Shown here piece by piece: positions 27,294 to 37,663 of a stretch of DNA of 64,000 nucleotides. How positions within the stretch are numbered: the first letter of the stretch is position 1; each line of letters starts with the position of its first letter. Below the pieces are notes generated by a model. It did no database searches and was not told the DNA's origin. It saw only the letters and a list, made by a program, of their open reading frames with translations. Source of the stretch: Salicibibacter cibarius (GTDB lineage: Bacteria; Bacillota; Bacilli; Bacillales; Marinococcaceae); the NCBI RefSeq assembly GCF_016495725.1, contig NZ_CP054705.1:1550001-1614000 (forward strand), given 5' to 3'. The position numbers were made by a program, and so were the translations under genes.

Positions 27294-28306
27294 GCGTTCA
27301 TTAGCCGTGCTCTTTTTTTCTTTTTGGAATCTCTGGAGGTTTGCAGTTTATACTCCAACTTTTCCAGATCATAAATCCAACCGGTGTACGAGCCCGTGAT
27401 CGTTAGGTCCCGGTTGAGCCGGACGACCGATATAAACGGATAATATCCTGCGGCTCGATACCGCAAGTCGGTGAAGATCACGTCATAGCCGAAAGGACGC
27501 TCTTCGATTTCCCATCGGTAAGTAGGGGAAAAGGACAGAAACGCCGATAAATTTTGATCATCAAGGGCTGCCTGTATGATCGGGTCATTTGGGACCGGTT
27601 CAAATAAATAGCTTTCCAGATAGCGAATCGTTTTCTTTTTCCAAGTGGCGACATGAAGATAATCGTGCGTACGGATAACGAGGTGAAACTCGGACCATCG
27701 GTACGTCGGAGAGATGAAAATATGGCTCGCGTAAGGGTGGAGTCGGCGGGCATGTCGGATGACCCCGTTGCGGACTTTCATTCTCCATACATAATAAAAG
27801 GCAAGAATGATGTAGATGAACAAAAATGTGTATCCGGGGTCCGCGCCTGCCAGCCATAAAAGCATGCCTGCAATATGCAAAATGAACATAAACGGATCAA
27901 AAATATTGATCGAACCGATGGCAATCCATTTATCTTTTATCGGCGCCAATGCTTTTGTGCCGTAGGCGTTGAAAATATCTACGAACACGTGAATGGCGAC
28001 GGCGACAAACGTCCATAACCATAAATGGAACAAACCCGCAGCCGGCAAAAACAAATAGATGACGGCGGAAATAACGATAGACAAGAGGAGAACGGCTGGA
28101 ATTGAGTGGGTGGCTCCTCGATGGTTCGTAATATAGGATGCATTATTTTTCATTTTTAACACCGTATCGAAATCCGGTGCCAGTGATCCAATGATAACTC
28201 CGATCGCAACGGCTTGCATGGTTACGGCGTTTTCGGCAATCACCGGGTCCAGTGTAGATAGGCCGGCGATGCCGATGCCCATAACCACGTGGGAGGCAGT
28301 GTCCAT
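27287..28306 (-). CDS. yfhP: YfhP, membrane protein of the YdjM/DUF457 hydrolase family
   Basis: The 339-residue protein begins MDTASHVVMGIG and carries the DUF457 metal-site motifs LAPDFDTV, NHRGATHSI and HVFVDIFNAYGTK, within five or six membrane helices. The C-terminal half is a soluble beta-rich domain. The family is predicted to be membrane metal-dependent hydrolases. It occupies the same place, between yfhH and mutY, as in B. subtilis. Confidence 0.85.
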   Translation of the reverse strand: MDTASHVVMGIGIAGLSTLDPVIAENAVTMQAVAIGVIIGSLAPDFDTVLKMKNNASYITNHRGATHSIPAVLLLSIVISAVIYLFLPAAGLFHLWLWTFVAVAIHVFVDIFNAYGTKALAPIKDKWIAIGSINIFDPFMFILHIAGMLLWLAGADPGYTFLFIYIILAFYYVWRMKVRNGVIRHARRLHPYASHIFISPTYRWSEFHLVIRTHDYLHVATWKKKTIRYLESYLFEPVPNDPIIQAALDDQNLSAFLSFSPTYRWEIEERPFGYDVIFTDLRYRAAGYYPFISVVRLNRDLTITGSYTGWIYDLEKLEYKLQTSRDSKKKKRARLMNAT

Positions 28307-28426
28307 ACCCGGTATTCTCCTCCTTTTGAAAATTTCTAGTTGGTCATATAAATTAGGATAGCAGATAACTTTACTTCAGTAAACGTGCTTTTGCCTATCT
28401 ATACCCGAAAACAAGGAGGGGCATGC

Positions 28427-28753
28427 ATGCAGGAACAATCGATTCAAGTATTTATGGAATACAAGATAGCAGAAGGGAAGGAAAGCGCGTACCAAGCATG
28501 GATAAAAGGCGTAGCGAATGAATTAACCGCAATGGGTGCGGAAAATTTTCGTTGGTTTGAAGCGTTGGAGCAACCGGGGTTATTTGTGGAATTGTTTACG
28601 GTGCCCTCGGTCGAAATCTACGAGCGCATAAAAGACTTGCGAAGATCCAGGGAACATCCGCGCTTTGGCGAATTGGCAAATTGGGTGCACAAACCTCTCG
28701 AGCAAATCAACTGTTGGGCGTTTCGCGATCGCTCAGCGACGATTGAATATTAA
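28427..28753 (+). CDS. Conserved hypothetical protein (108 aa)
   Basis: The frame starts at ATG 28427 with AAGGAGGGG close upstream. It is a soluble protein with an alpha/beta pattern (SIQVFMEYKIAEGKESAYQ, FRWFEALEQPGLFVELFTV) that suggests a ferredoxin-like or dimeric alpha-beta-barrel fold. I do not recognise the family. mutY starts 15 bases after its stop, so the two are probably one transcript. Confidence 0.7.
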   Translation: MQEQSIQVFMEYKIAEGKESAYQAWIKGVANELTAMGAENFRWFEALEQPGLFVELFTVPSVEIYERIKDLRRSREHPRFGELANWVHKPLEQINCWAFRDRSATIEY

Positions 28754-28767
28754 AGGAAGCGATGTTA

Positions 28768-29844
28768 ATGACAAGCTATTCAGATCGTTTAAAAACGTTC
28801 CCCATCGGGGAATTCAGTCGGCGAATATTAAATTGGTATGAAAATAATAAACGCCCGTTGCCATGGCGGGAAGATAAAGACCCCTACCGCATTTGGGTAT
28901 CGGAGATCATGTTGCAACAAACACAAGTCGATACCGTAAAACCGTACTTCGAAAATTTTATGAACAAATTTCCGACCCCCGAAGCTTTAGCCGAGGCAGA
29001 GGAAGCGCAAGTTATGAAAGCGTGGGAAGGACTGGGCTATTATTCGCGCGCCCGCAATCTACAATCGGCTGTAAAAGAAGTAGTTCAAGATTATGGTGGT
29101 GAAATTCCGAAAAGCCCTGAAAACTTTGCATCACTAAAAGGGGTCGGCCCTTATACAAAAGGGGCTGTCATGAGCATTGCCTATGATCTTGAAGAGCCGG
29201 CCGTTGATGGAAACGTTATGCGGGTGCTCGCTCGCGTGCTGCTAATCGGTGATGACATTGGAAAACAACGCACACGTAGACAGGTCGAAGATGATGTGCG
29301 CATGCTTATGGCCGGCACTTCACCCGCCGATTTTAACCAAGCCTTAATGGAACTGGGAGCGTTAGTTTGCACGCCGAAAAATCCTGATTGCGACGCTTGT
29401 CCGGTGAAAAATACATGCCGCGCTTATCAACGGAGCATGGTTCACGCGTTGCCGGTGAAAGCTAAAAAGAAGAAACAGCAACGACGGACAATGGCAGCCG
29501 TGGTTATCGAAAATGAAAAAGGTGAAATTCTTGTTGAGCAACGCCCGGACAAAGGTTTGCTTGCCGGGATGTGGCAATTTCCGATGGTCGAGGCAACGCC
29601 TGATTTGCAACAGGTAGCGTTAAACGATTATTTAAAAGAGGCACATCAAGTTGATGTCGAGTTGACCGAAACGGAGCAAAGGTTTGATCACGTTTTCAGC
29701 CATCTTATCTGGGACATTCATGTTTTTCGTGGCACTGCCCATGTTCAGGCAGCAAGCCCTAACGGCAAATGGTTAACGAAAACAGAAGCAAAGCAGCTGG
29801 CGTTTTCCGTATCCCATCAAAAAATTTGGGAAGAGCAACTGTAG
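28768..29844 (+). CDS. mutY: Adenine DNA glycosylase MutY
   Basis: MutY removes adenine opposite 8-oxoguanine. The protein has PWREDKDPYRIWVSEIMLQQ with the catalytic Glu, the helix-hairpin-helix LKGVGPYTKGAV, the catalytic Asp in EEPAVDGNV, and a 4Fe-4S motif C-x6-C-x2-C-x5-C (CTPKNPDCDACPVKNTC). A C-terminal NUDIX-like domain recognises 8-oxoG. AAGGAAG fits ATG 28768 better than ATG 28762, which is only 2-4 bases away. Confidence 0.93.
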   Translation: MTSYSDRLKTFPIGEFSRRILNWYENNKRPLPWREDKDPYRIWVSEIMLQQTQVDTVKPYFENFMNKFPTPEALAEAEEAQVMKAWEGLGYYSRARNLQSAVKEVVQDYGGEIPKSPENFASLKGVGPYTKGAVMSIAYDLEEPAVDGNVMRVLARVLLIGDDIGKQRTRRQVEDDVRMLMAGTSPADFNQALMELGALVCTPKNPDCDACPVKNTCRAYQRSMVHALPVKAKKKKQQRRTMAAVVIENEKGEILVEQRPDKGLLAGMWQFPMVEATPDLQQVALNDYLKEAHQVDVELTETEQRFDHVFSHLIWDIHVFRGTAHVQAASPNGKWLTKTEAKQLAFSVSHQKIWEEQL

Positions 29845-29855
29845 CGCTCTTCCCT

Positions 29856-30197
29856 TCATTCATCGTTTGTGAACGGGGATGGATCCATGCTGTCCATCTT
29901 TTCTTTTGTTTCCGGCGTTCCAAGTTCATAAATGGTTCTGTACACTTGATTAATGCCGTGCTGAAATCGTTCACTATCGTCTGTTGTGAAATGTTCATTA
30001 AAATGGCGGAAAGTAAATAAATCCGCAAGTTCCATGTCGTGTTTTTGTACATCCAACAGCAGTTGTTGCAAATCGGTGACTTCCTCTTCAGTCGCTTCAA
30101 TTTCATATTCGATAAGCTCATGATCATTGATTTTTGATGTTGTGATATCCTCCATGCTCGTTGGGTTTAAATTGACATAATACGTACTCTTGGACAT
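29856..30197 (-). CDS. Hypothetical protein, paralogue of 30760-31074
   Basis: The 113-residue acidic protein starts at ATG 30197 with GGGAGG upstream. The opening TYYVNLNPTSMEDI, the EYEIEATEEEVTDLQQLLL helix and FRHFNEHF align with KYYITLD, IQYEIRVTEREKEQIQQLL and LRPFNEDA in the second copy, so they are paralogues of about 105-113 residues. I cannot name the family; similar small proteins sit between mutY and fabL in other bacilli. No signal or membrane segment. Confidence 0.75.
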   Translation of the reverse strand: MSKSTYYVNLNPTSMEDITTSKINDHELIEYEIEATEEEVTDLQQLLLDVQKHDMELADLFTFRHFNEHFTTDDSERFQHGINQVYRTIYELGTPETKEKMDSMDPSPFTNDE

Positions 30198-30300
30198 AGA
30201 TAAAACCTCCCGTATGGTATTTGTATTATCATGTGAACATACGAGGGGGATTATAGGATGAAAAAAATGACAGATGCGCCTCAATGCGTTGTGGCAGATT

Positions 30301-30756
30301 TTTTCGGTTACCAAGAAGGGGTCATGGATCCCGTGCTGCGTCGTGGCAGTGTGTTTCGGTCACCATGAAGGGCTCATGAGTCCCGAATTGCGTCGTGGCA
30401 GTGTGTTTCGGTCGCCATGGAGCGTTCATGAGTCCCGAATTGTGTCGTGGCAGTGTGTTTCGGTCGCCATGGAGCGTTCATGAGTCCCGAACCGTGTCAC
30501 GGCAGCGCGTTTCGGTCACCATGAAGGGCTCATGAGTCTCGAACTGTGTCGAGGCAGTGTGTTTCGGTCGCCATGGAGGGCTCATGAGTCCCGAATTGCG
30601 TCGTGGCAGCGTGTTTCGCTCACCATGGAGAGCGTTCATGAGTCCCGAATTGTGTCGAGGCAGTGTGTTTCGGTCGCCATGGAGCGTTCATGAGTCCCGA
30701 ACCGTGTCACGGCAGCGCGTTTCGGTCACTGTGGCACCATCATGGTCCCGAATTCA
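30301..30756. repeat. 52-bp tandem array B (palindromic core), nine units
   Basis: TTCGGT anchors occur at 30303, 30355, 30407, 30459, 30511, 30563, 30615, 30669 and 30721: steps of 52 except one of 54 caused by a 2-base insertion. Unit core is TTCGGTCRCCATGRAG, then TCATGAGTCCCGAA and a CGTGGCAGTGTG linker. It lies between two paralogous genes on the minus strand; the plus-strand frames through it only echo the repeat. Confidence 0.92.
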
Positions 30757-30759
30757 CCA

Positions 30760-31947
<1,188 letters not shown>

Positions 31948-31953
31948 AATTTG

Positions 31954-31983
31954 TGTATATTCTCTTTACCTCCGGGTATGTTA
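31954..31983 (+). promoter_or_regulatory. Possible sigma-G promoter of the SASP-like gene
   Basis: TGTATA and, about 17 bases on, GTATGTTA resemble the forespore sigma-G elements (TGAATA / CATACTA). The match is imperfect. Confidence 0.3.
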
Positions 31984-32005
31984 ATAAACGTGGAGGTGAT
32001 TAGAA

Positions 32006-32173
32006 ATGGCAAGACAAAACCAAAACCAAAATCAACAGCGTCAAAACCAACAGCAGAATAATCAGCAAAACGAGAACCAGCAGAACGAGAATCAGCAGAA
32101 TAACCAAAACCAGAACCAACAAAACAATAAGCAGAACAACCAACAAAACCAACAAAACAACAACAATCAGTAA
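32006..32173 (+). CDS. Gln/Asn-rich small protein at the sspE (gamma-SASP) position
   Basis: A 55-residue frame with a very strong ribosome site (TGGAGGTGATTAGAA) encodes MARQNQNQNQQ and then almost only Gln and Asn with a few Lys, Arg and Glu. It lies directly after fabL, where B. subtilis has sspE, whose gamma-type SASP is also Gln/Asn-rich. The usual AGQGQFGTEFASETN repeats are absent, so it is a reduced or diverged form. A terminator follows. Gamma-SASP serves as an amino-acid store in spores. Confidence 0.75.
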   Translation: MARQNQNQNQQRQNQQQNNQQNENQQNENQQNNQNQNQQNNKQNNQQNQQNNNNQ

Positions 32174-32185
32174 GCCGCAAGCGGA

Positions 32186-32225
32186 ATGGGAGCGTCCTTT
32201 ATCGGATGGCTCCCATTTTATTTTT
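32186..32225 (+). terminator. Terminator of the SASP-like gene
   Basis: ATGGGAGC and GCTCCCAT arms followed by TTTATTTTT. Confidence 0.75.
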
Positions 32226-32249
32226 ACCATTTTTCCCTTCCTTTAAGTT

Positions 32250-32885
32250 ACAGAAGCGTGGTCTAACTCCCCCGTCTTTAGACGGGATACGCTTTTAGCC
32301 TTGCTTTTCCCTGTCCATACTTAAACTGAGGTGAAAGTATGGATGGGTATCGGAAAAGCAGTCATACGGTCTATGATATCAAGTACCACGTAATCTGGGT
32401 AACAAAATATAGATATCAAGTGTTGCGGGGAGATATCGCTCACCGTGTCAGGGAATTGATTAGACAGGGGTGCGAAGCAAGGAATATTACGATATTGCAA
32501 GGAAGCGTAGGCAAGGACCATATTCACTTGTTGTTATCATGCCCGCTGAGTATCGCCCCAAGTAAAATCATGCAATATCTCAAAGGAAGATCATCGAGAT
32601 TATTGCAAGATGAATTCCCAGCTCTGAAGAAAAGGTACTGGGGGCAACACTTATGGGCAAGAGGATATTTTTGTGCCACCGTAGGAAATGTGACCGAAGA
32701 AATCATTAGAAACTATATCGAAAATCAATCAACTGAGAGAAGGGATGATATCTTCGGGATTGATGAATGAATTCAGTCTCATTTAGTGAGCTTGAGCTTA
32801 AGGTCTTTCAGCGGACTTCAGTCTGAACAGCGACTTTCAGTCGCGGACATTTATGTCCAAATCCACCTGCTTTAGCAGGTGGTCG
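32250..32885 (+). mobile_element. IS200/IS605-family element with tnpA only
   Basis: The element holds one transposase gene flanked by subterminal hairpins: CCCGTC-TTTA-GACGGG at 32271-32286 on the left and CCACCTGC-TTTA-GCAGGTGG at 32863-32882 on the right. No terminal inverted repeats and no tnpB are seen, as in IS200. Exact ends are uncertain by about 10 bases. Near-identical 12-mers TTTAAGTTACAG (32242) and TTTAAGTAACAG (32886) border it. Confidence 0.85.
32339..32770 (+). CDS. tnpA: IS200/IS605 transposase TnpA (Y1 HUH)
   Basis: The 143-residue Y1 transposase has the HUH motif in KDHIHLLLS and a downstream catalytic tyrosine in RNYIENQS, with KYHVIWVTKYRYQVL near the start and QHLWARGYFCATVG. 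It moves as single-stranded DNA through recognition of the subterminal hairpins. The length is normal and the frame intact, so the copy may be active. Confidence 0.93.
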   Translation: MDGYRKSSHTVYDIKYHVIWVTKYRYQVLRGDIAHRVRELIRQGCEARNITILQGSVGKDHIHLLLSCPLSIAPSKIMQYLKGRSSRLLQDEFPALKKRYWGQHLWARGYFCATVGNVTEEIIRNYIENQSTERRDDIFGIDE

Positions 32886-33815
32886 TTTAAGTAACAGTTG
32901 GGATATAACAGCAAGCAAGGGTAATTCAATAAGCGGTCCGATGACCAAAGCCAACGCCACCAAAGGCTCATTCGGAAAAGCAGTGAGCGCGATCGCCAAA
33001 GAAATCGGGGAATTTCTTGCAATAATTGTTAATTGGAAACTCGCGGCATCTGCATAGGTAAATGTTAAAATCCGGCTGATACCACGCCCGATTCCATAAT
33101 TAATAATGAAAAAAAGGAGAATTGGGATGAGCAAAAGAAAAAGCAGTTCAAGATTATTGAATAAATAAGAGCCTTGGGAAGCGAACATAGCCATTATCGC
33201 TAATGATAAGAAAATGATCTGGCCGTTCGCGAAAAATGGAACCCATGTTTTTTGGAACGCCTTTTTATTTTTCAACAAATAACGTGTAAGGCAAGCAGCG
33301 ACAAAAGGAACAGTTAAAACGAGAATGACGCTTTCCACGATCGTCGTGACATCGACCATCTCCATCGTTCCGGCGAAAATGAACAAATACACGGGGAGAA
33401 GCAATAATTGCAGAATAAGATTGATCGGAAGGACGGATGTAGATAGCGGAACATTTCCCTTCGCGATCCCTGTGAACACCAAATACCAGTCGGTGCACGG
33501 CGTCACCATCAACATGATAAAACCGATCCACAGCGCCGGGTGATCAGCTAGAAAGAGAGCACCCAATCCCCATGCCAACAGCGGTGTCCAGATAAAGTTG
33601 ACGATTGTGTTCGCAGTTAAAAACGTAAGGTTTCGAAAAGCGCTTTTTATTTGGTGGAGAGGGATTCCCAGAAAGATGCCGTACAACATGAGCAAAAGAA
33701 ACGGTGTGACGAAAAGCGCTGCATATTGTTCGGCGATCGGGATTTGTCCCAGTGACAATCCCAAACCAACAGCAATTAAAATGATGAATGTTTGTAATTT
33801 TTCCAACGTCCCCAT
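32808..33815 (-). CDS. Arsenite efflux/BASS-family transporter with IS-derived C-terminus
   Basis: The 335-residue membrane protein has about ten helices and the MVTPCTDWYLVFTGIAKGN segment typical of ACR3-like arsenic resistance proteins in the bile acid:sodium symporter superfamily. Expected activity is efflux of arsenite or antimonite. About 25 C-terminal residues after SQLLLKR are encoded by the right end of the IS200 element and do not belong to the family. Beyond the left end of the element the original frame would read LLLKGREKW and stop, so little native sequence is lost. GAGGTTAC precedes the start. Confidence 0.82.
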   Translation of the reverse strand: MGTLEKLQTFIILIAVGLGLSLGQIPIAEQYAALFVTPFLLLMLYGIFLGIPLHQIKSAFRNLTFLTANTIVNFIWTPLLAWGLGALFLADHPALWIGFIMLMVTPCTDWYLVFTGIAKGNVPLSTSVLPINLILQLLLLPVYLFIFAGTMEMVDVTTIVESVILVLTVPFVAACLTRYLLKNKKAFQKTWVPFFANGQIIFLSLAIMAMFASQGSYLFNNLELLFLLLIPILLFFIINYGIGRGISRILTFTYADAASFQLTIIARNSPISLAIALTAFPNEPLVALALVIGPLIELPLLAVISQLLLKRPPAKAGGFGHKCPRLKVAVQTEVR

Positions 33816-33877
33816 AAATAAGTAACCTCAATCATCGATGCCAGAGGGGAAGAAAAATATCCCCTTCCGGTCTAATC

Positions 33878-34939
33878 TCAATGATCATCTTCCTGGTGGT
33901 AAGTGAAATAACTTTCCACCAGTCGATCCAAGTGGTCCAGTTGCGAATTATATTCGATAATGTAAGCGATGAGCGGAAGAAGGTTCAGCCATTCTTCTCG
34001 GCTGAGTTCCTTATGATCATACGAATTCATAAATGACTCTGTTAACGACTCATTGCCTTCATCCGCTTCTTCACTCATAAAATCAGTCATTTGCGTCGTT
34101 ACTTTACCGGAATAACGCGCCAAAATACGCCCGTGGTAATTGGTAAGGTGATCCATCTGCTGTTGGACAAGCCGTTGCATATGTTCGGGAAGGTGATAAA
34201 AATCGTTTTCTCGCTCATCGAGGGAACCGAGTACATGGATGAGTTCCCTTGTGGCTGTCAACATCTCCCGAAAAAGGACAACTCTCCTTGCTTTTGCAAA
34301 TTTGGTTTTCCTGAAATAATTGCGTTCTTCTTTGTAAAATAAATAAAGTTGGTCCAATTTCACAAGCTTTTCACGTGATTCATCCAAGTCTTCCCGCCTT
34401 GCTTGAACATTTGTGTCCTGGCGTGTGATTAACCGGATCCAACGGGCGGCGTTCTCCGTTGTAGCGAAAATCTCGTCGTACAGTTTATTTTCATACTTTG
34501 GCGGCAAGAAAAACAAGTTCACGAGAAAAGCAGAAAAGACCCCGAGCATAATCAGAGAAAAACGGGACAAGGCGAACATGGCGTATCCGTCATCGGGGCT
34601 GTTCCCCATAATGATCACAATCGTTACAATTGTGACCGGTATCGTGGATGAATCCAGGCCGAGCTTTAATATAATGGCGATCGAGATCATAACTACAACA
34701 CCGATCACGAAAGGCTCCTGTCCAAAGGCGAGTCCGAAAATAACTGCCAAAGCAGCCCCGATCAGATTTGCTTGTACTTGATGAAGAATTCTTTGATACG
34801 TACGGTAAATGGATGGTTGAATCGTCAACCCTGCGGTTAATCCTGCAAAAAACGCAGGCTCCAACCCAAGTAAATGGGCGGCATAAAGGGCGATTACAAC
34901 AGCCAATCCCGTCTTAAATATACGGGCGCCAAATTTCAT
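33878..34939 (-). CDS. ygaE: FUSC/aromatic acid exporter family protein YgaE
   Basis: The 353-residue protein has an N-terminal block of about six short helices (KTGLAVVIALYAAHLLG, FFAGLTAGLTIQPSIYRTYQR) characteristic of ArAE_1 proteins and a long cytoplasmic helical C-terminus with Lys/Glu-rich coiled segments. Family members are predicted exporters of aromatic acids; function is unproven. It corresponds in position to B. subtilis ygaE, upstream of gsaB. A GAGCGCC-type ribosome site precedes the ATG. Confidence 0.82.
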   Translation of the reverse strand: MKFGARIFKTGLAVVIALYAAHLLGLEPAFFAGLTAGLTIQPSIYRTYQRILHQVQANLIGAALAVIFGLAFGQEPFVIGVVVMISIAIILKLGLDSSTIPVTIVTIVIIMGNSPDDGYAMFALSRFSLIMLGVFSAFLVNLFFLPPKYENKLYDEIFATTENAARWIRLITRQDTNVQARREDLDESREKLVKLDQLYLFYKEERNYFRKTKFAKARRVVLFREMLTATRELIHVLGSLDERENDFYHLPEHMQRLVQQQMDHLTNYHGRILARYSGKVTTQMTDFMSEEADEGNESLTESFMNSYDHKELSREEWLNLLPLIAYIIEYNSQLDHLDRLVESYFTYHQEDDH

Positions 34940-35010
34940 GGAATAGCGGCGCTCCTTTCATACTGGAAATGAGATGTGGGAGGTGGGAAAATGATGAACC
35001 TCCCCTCCGA

Positions 35011-36234
35011 TTAATCAGTTGGTGGTTCCGATTGGTTTTTATAAGCTTCTTTTGCTTCATGAACCGGGCGCTTCTCAATGAAGTAAAGGATGGCGGCTTT
35101 ACATAACCCCCATGTAGCCGTTGCCGCCAATGTTCCGGAGATGGCATGGCCGGCGACCGGAAACGTCACTTTGCTTAAAGACCTTGCTAACTGGCGAAAC
35201 GCAAAAGCGGTACCAACATTAGCGCCTATCGCGCCCAAAAATTCGGCCATCGATTTTCTGTCCAACTTCCTCCCCGACACGTAAGCAATGCCGGCGATCA
35301 TGGACATTTGTATGCCGGTAATGACCGGCAAGTCTGCCAATGGAATCGGTTGGGCGCCAACGCCGCCGGTGATCGCGGATGCACTTTTACCGATCGTTTT
35401 GGCAATTCGGATTTGAATCGTTTTCGCCTGGGTAATGCGTGCCCATTGCATCCATGTGCTCCCCGGCAGCTGTTCGAGCAAAAAATCGATCAGCTCATCA
35501 ATGTTCCAACGTCGGTCATAGACCATTTCCCCGTTTTTAAACGCAGTATAAGCACAAACCGGAAGAATGCCGGTAACTTCGGGCAAATGCTTCTTTAACA
35601 TATGTTCCATATGGTCGCTCGCGTGTTCAATGTTGGCAACTTTTTCTTCATCAAAGGGAGGATCGGTATCATAAACCGGGTCAAGCTCATCTACTTGGGT
35701 GACAATGCCGATCACCGGAGGCAGATAATCATGTTTCTTTTTAATGATTTCCCGAAGTTTTTTTAACTGCTCAATATCTTCAGTAACACGGGCATCTACT
35801 TCTTTTGCTTTCACGAGGAATAAAATAGCATCGGGATAGCGGGAAGAAAGTGCTTCTTGCCAAACATCTTCTTCCGTTTGGGTAAAGCGTGTTTCATCCC
35901 CTTCTCCGAAACCACGTGTATCCAACACCTCCATAACGGCTTTTTGCGAGGTGTTTTTGTAAGTATGCCAAGCCCCCCGTTCGGTTTCCGCGGTAACCGC
36001 GCCGACCTCAGCTACCGGCGCTTGGAAAATGGCATTCACGAGCGTTGATTTGCCCGCGCCCCGCCTTCCGATGATGGCAAAACGAGGGGGCCGCGAATCG
36101 ACAAACAGTTCTTCGAGCCGCTCCACCTCTCCAATGACACGTTTTTGGATATTCGAAGGCAATTTTGGAATGATTTTTTTTCGGAATAAGCGTAACGGCT
36201 CCTCCAAATATTCTTTCTGTTCGTCATCATGCAT
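35011..36234 (-). CDS. Membrane-associated Era/YcjF-like GTPase
   Basis: The 407-residue protein has G1 GRRGAGKST, a G3-like DTRGFGEG and G4 TQVD (in place of NKxD), then a C-terminal hydrophobic domain (about residues 290-390, with glycine-rich helices) resembling the DUF697 tail of YcjF/YcjX-type GTPases. It probably binds the membrane and may sense stress; role unknown. ATG 36234 is 9 bases after AAGAAGGG; the ATG at 36243 sits on the ribosome site. The frame begins 6 bases after the hemL stop, implying one operon with hemL. Confidence 0.8.
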   Translation of the reverse strand: MHDDEQKEYLEEPLRLFRKKIIPKLPSNIQKRVIGEVERLEELFVDSRPPRFAIIGRRGAGKSTLVNAIFQAPVAEVGAVTAETERGAWHTYKNTSQKAVMEVLDTRGFGEGDETRFTQTEEDVWQEALSSRYPDAILFLVKAKEVDARVTEDIEQLKKLREIIKKKHDYLPPVIGIVTQVDELDPVYDTDPPFDEEKVANIEHASDHMEHMLKKHLPEVTGILPVCAYTAFKNGEMVYDRRWNIDELIDFLLEQLPGSTWMQWARITQAKTIQIRIAKTIGKSASAITGGVGAQPIPLADLPVITGIQMSMIAGIAYVSGRKLDRKSMAEFLGAIGANVGTAFAFRQLARSLSKVTFPVAGHAISGTLAATATWGLCKAAILYFIEKRPVHEAKEAYKNQSEPPTD

Positions 36235-36239
36235 AGGTG

Positions 36240-37535
36240 TCATCCCTTCTTAATTGCTTGAAAAGCGGTTTCAGCCGCATCGAGGGTTGCGGTAATATCT
36301 TCTTCTTTATGCGCGCTCGTCAAAAACCAAGCTTCGAACTTGGAGGGAGCAAGGTGAATGCCTTGTTCCAACATGGAGTGAAAAAACGTCGAAAAATGCG
36401 TGCCGTTTGTGGCATCTGCATCGTCATAGTTTTTCACAGGTTGCGAGGTGAAATACAACGTCAACGCCCCTATTTTACGATTGATCTGTACGGGAACTTG
36501 AACGTTGTTCGCGATGTTTTGTAATCCGTTTTCAAGTTTTTCCCCGAGTGTTTCCAGTTTATCATATAATTGCTTGTCCTCCAGTACTTCGAGGCAAGCG
36601 ATACCTGCACTCATGGAGGCGGGATTTCCTGCCATTGTTCCTGCTTGATAGGCCGGTCCCAATGGTGCTACCTCTTCCATGATGCTCGCTTTCCCCCCGT
36701 AAGCGCCGATCGGTAATCCACCGCCGATAATTTTTCCCATCGCGGTTAAATCGGGATAAACACCGAGAAGATCTTGAGCTGCTCCATAGTGAAAGCGGAA
36801 GGCCGAAATTACTTCATCGTAAATAACGAGCGCTCCGGCATCATGTGTTATTTCGTTCACTTTTTCGAGAAAACCGGGTTCAGGTTCCACAATGCCGAAA
36901 TTGCCGACAATCGGTTCAACGAGAACAGCTGCAATGTCATCGCCGAAAGATTCAAGTGCTTCTCGATAACTTTCAATATCATTAAAAGGCACTGTGATGA
37001 TTTCTTTTGCCGTATTACTCGTAACACCGGCCGAATCCGGAGATCCTAATGTTGCGGGGCCCGATCCGGCAGCGACGAGAACCGGATCGGAATGTCCGTG
37101 ATAGCATCCGGCAAATTTAATGATTTTATCCCGTCCTGTATAGGCGCGTGCAACACGGACGGTCGTCATTACGGCTTCTGTGCCGGAGTTGACGAAGCGT
37201 ACCTTTTCTAGGGAAGGGATAGCAGCCTTTAATTTCTTCGCAAAATTGTTTTCCAAAGCAGTTGGTGTGCCATAAAGGACACCGGATTGCGCCGCGTTGG
37301 TGATGGCTTTTGTAATGTGTGGGTGGGCATGTCCGGTAATGATTGGTCCATAACCGCCAATATAATCAATATAGGCGTTTCCGTCCACATCATAAAGATA
37401 CGCGCCTTCCCCTTTTTCCATAAACACAGGCGTACCCCCGGAAACGCCTTTGAAGGCGCGTGAAGGACTGTTCACCCCGCCAACGAGATGGCTCTCGGCT
37501 TCTTTATATAATTCTTTAGAGTGTTGAATGTTCAT
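36240..37535 (-). CDS. gsaB: Glutamate-1-semialdehyde 2,1-aminomutase (GsaB type)
   Basis: This PLP enzyme turns glutamate-1-semialdehyde into 5-aminolevulinate for haem synthesis. The 431-residue protein has [46 protein letters not shown] and the PLP lysine in [12 protein letters not shown]. The copy next to ygaF/perR is gsaB in B. subtilis, where a second copy (hemL) is in the hem operon. ATG 37535 follows GGAGGGACACCTA; the TTG 24 bases upstream is not needed. Confidence 0.93.
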   Translation of the reverse strand: MNIQHSKELYKEAESHLVGGVNSPSRAFKGVSGGTPVFMEKGEGAYLYDVDGNAYIDYIGGYGPIITGHAHPHITKAITNAAQSGVLYGTPTALENNFAKKLKAAIPSLEKVRFVNSGTEAVMTTVRVARAYTGRDKIIKFAGCYHGHSDPVLVAAGSGPATLGSPDSAGVTSNTAKEIITVPFNDIESYREALESFGDDIAAVLVEPIVGNFGIVEPEPGFLEKVNEITHDAGALVIYDEVISAFRFHYGAAQDLLGVYPDLTAMGKIIGGGLPIGAYGGKASIMEEVAPLGPAYQAGTMAGNPASMSAGIACLEVLEDKQLYDKLETLGEKLENGLQNIANNVQVPVQINRKIGALTLYFTSQPVKNYDDADATNGTHFSTFFHSMLEQGIHLAPSKFEAWFLTSAHKEEDITATLDAAETAFQAIKKG

Positions 37536-37663
37536 TAGGTGTCCCTCCAACTTGGTCAAATGCTTTTTATCTATTTTACCAGAGTATGATTAGACAAAAC
37601 ATGAATGAAGCAGGCATAATGGAATCAGACGCAGAAAAAAGATTTAAGAAGGAGATGGAATAC

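Noticed and set aside
30301-30756. CRISPR array
   Set aside because: The whole 52-bp unit repeats; there are no variable spacers and no cas genes. The same holds for arrays A, C and D.
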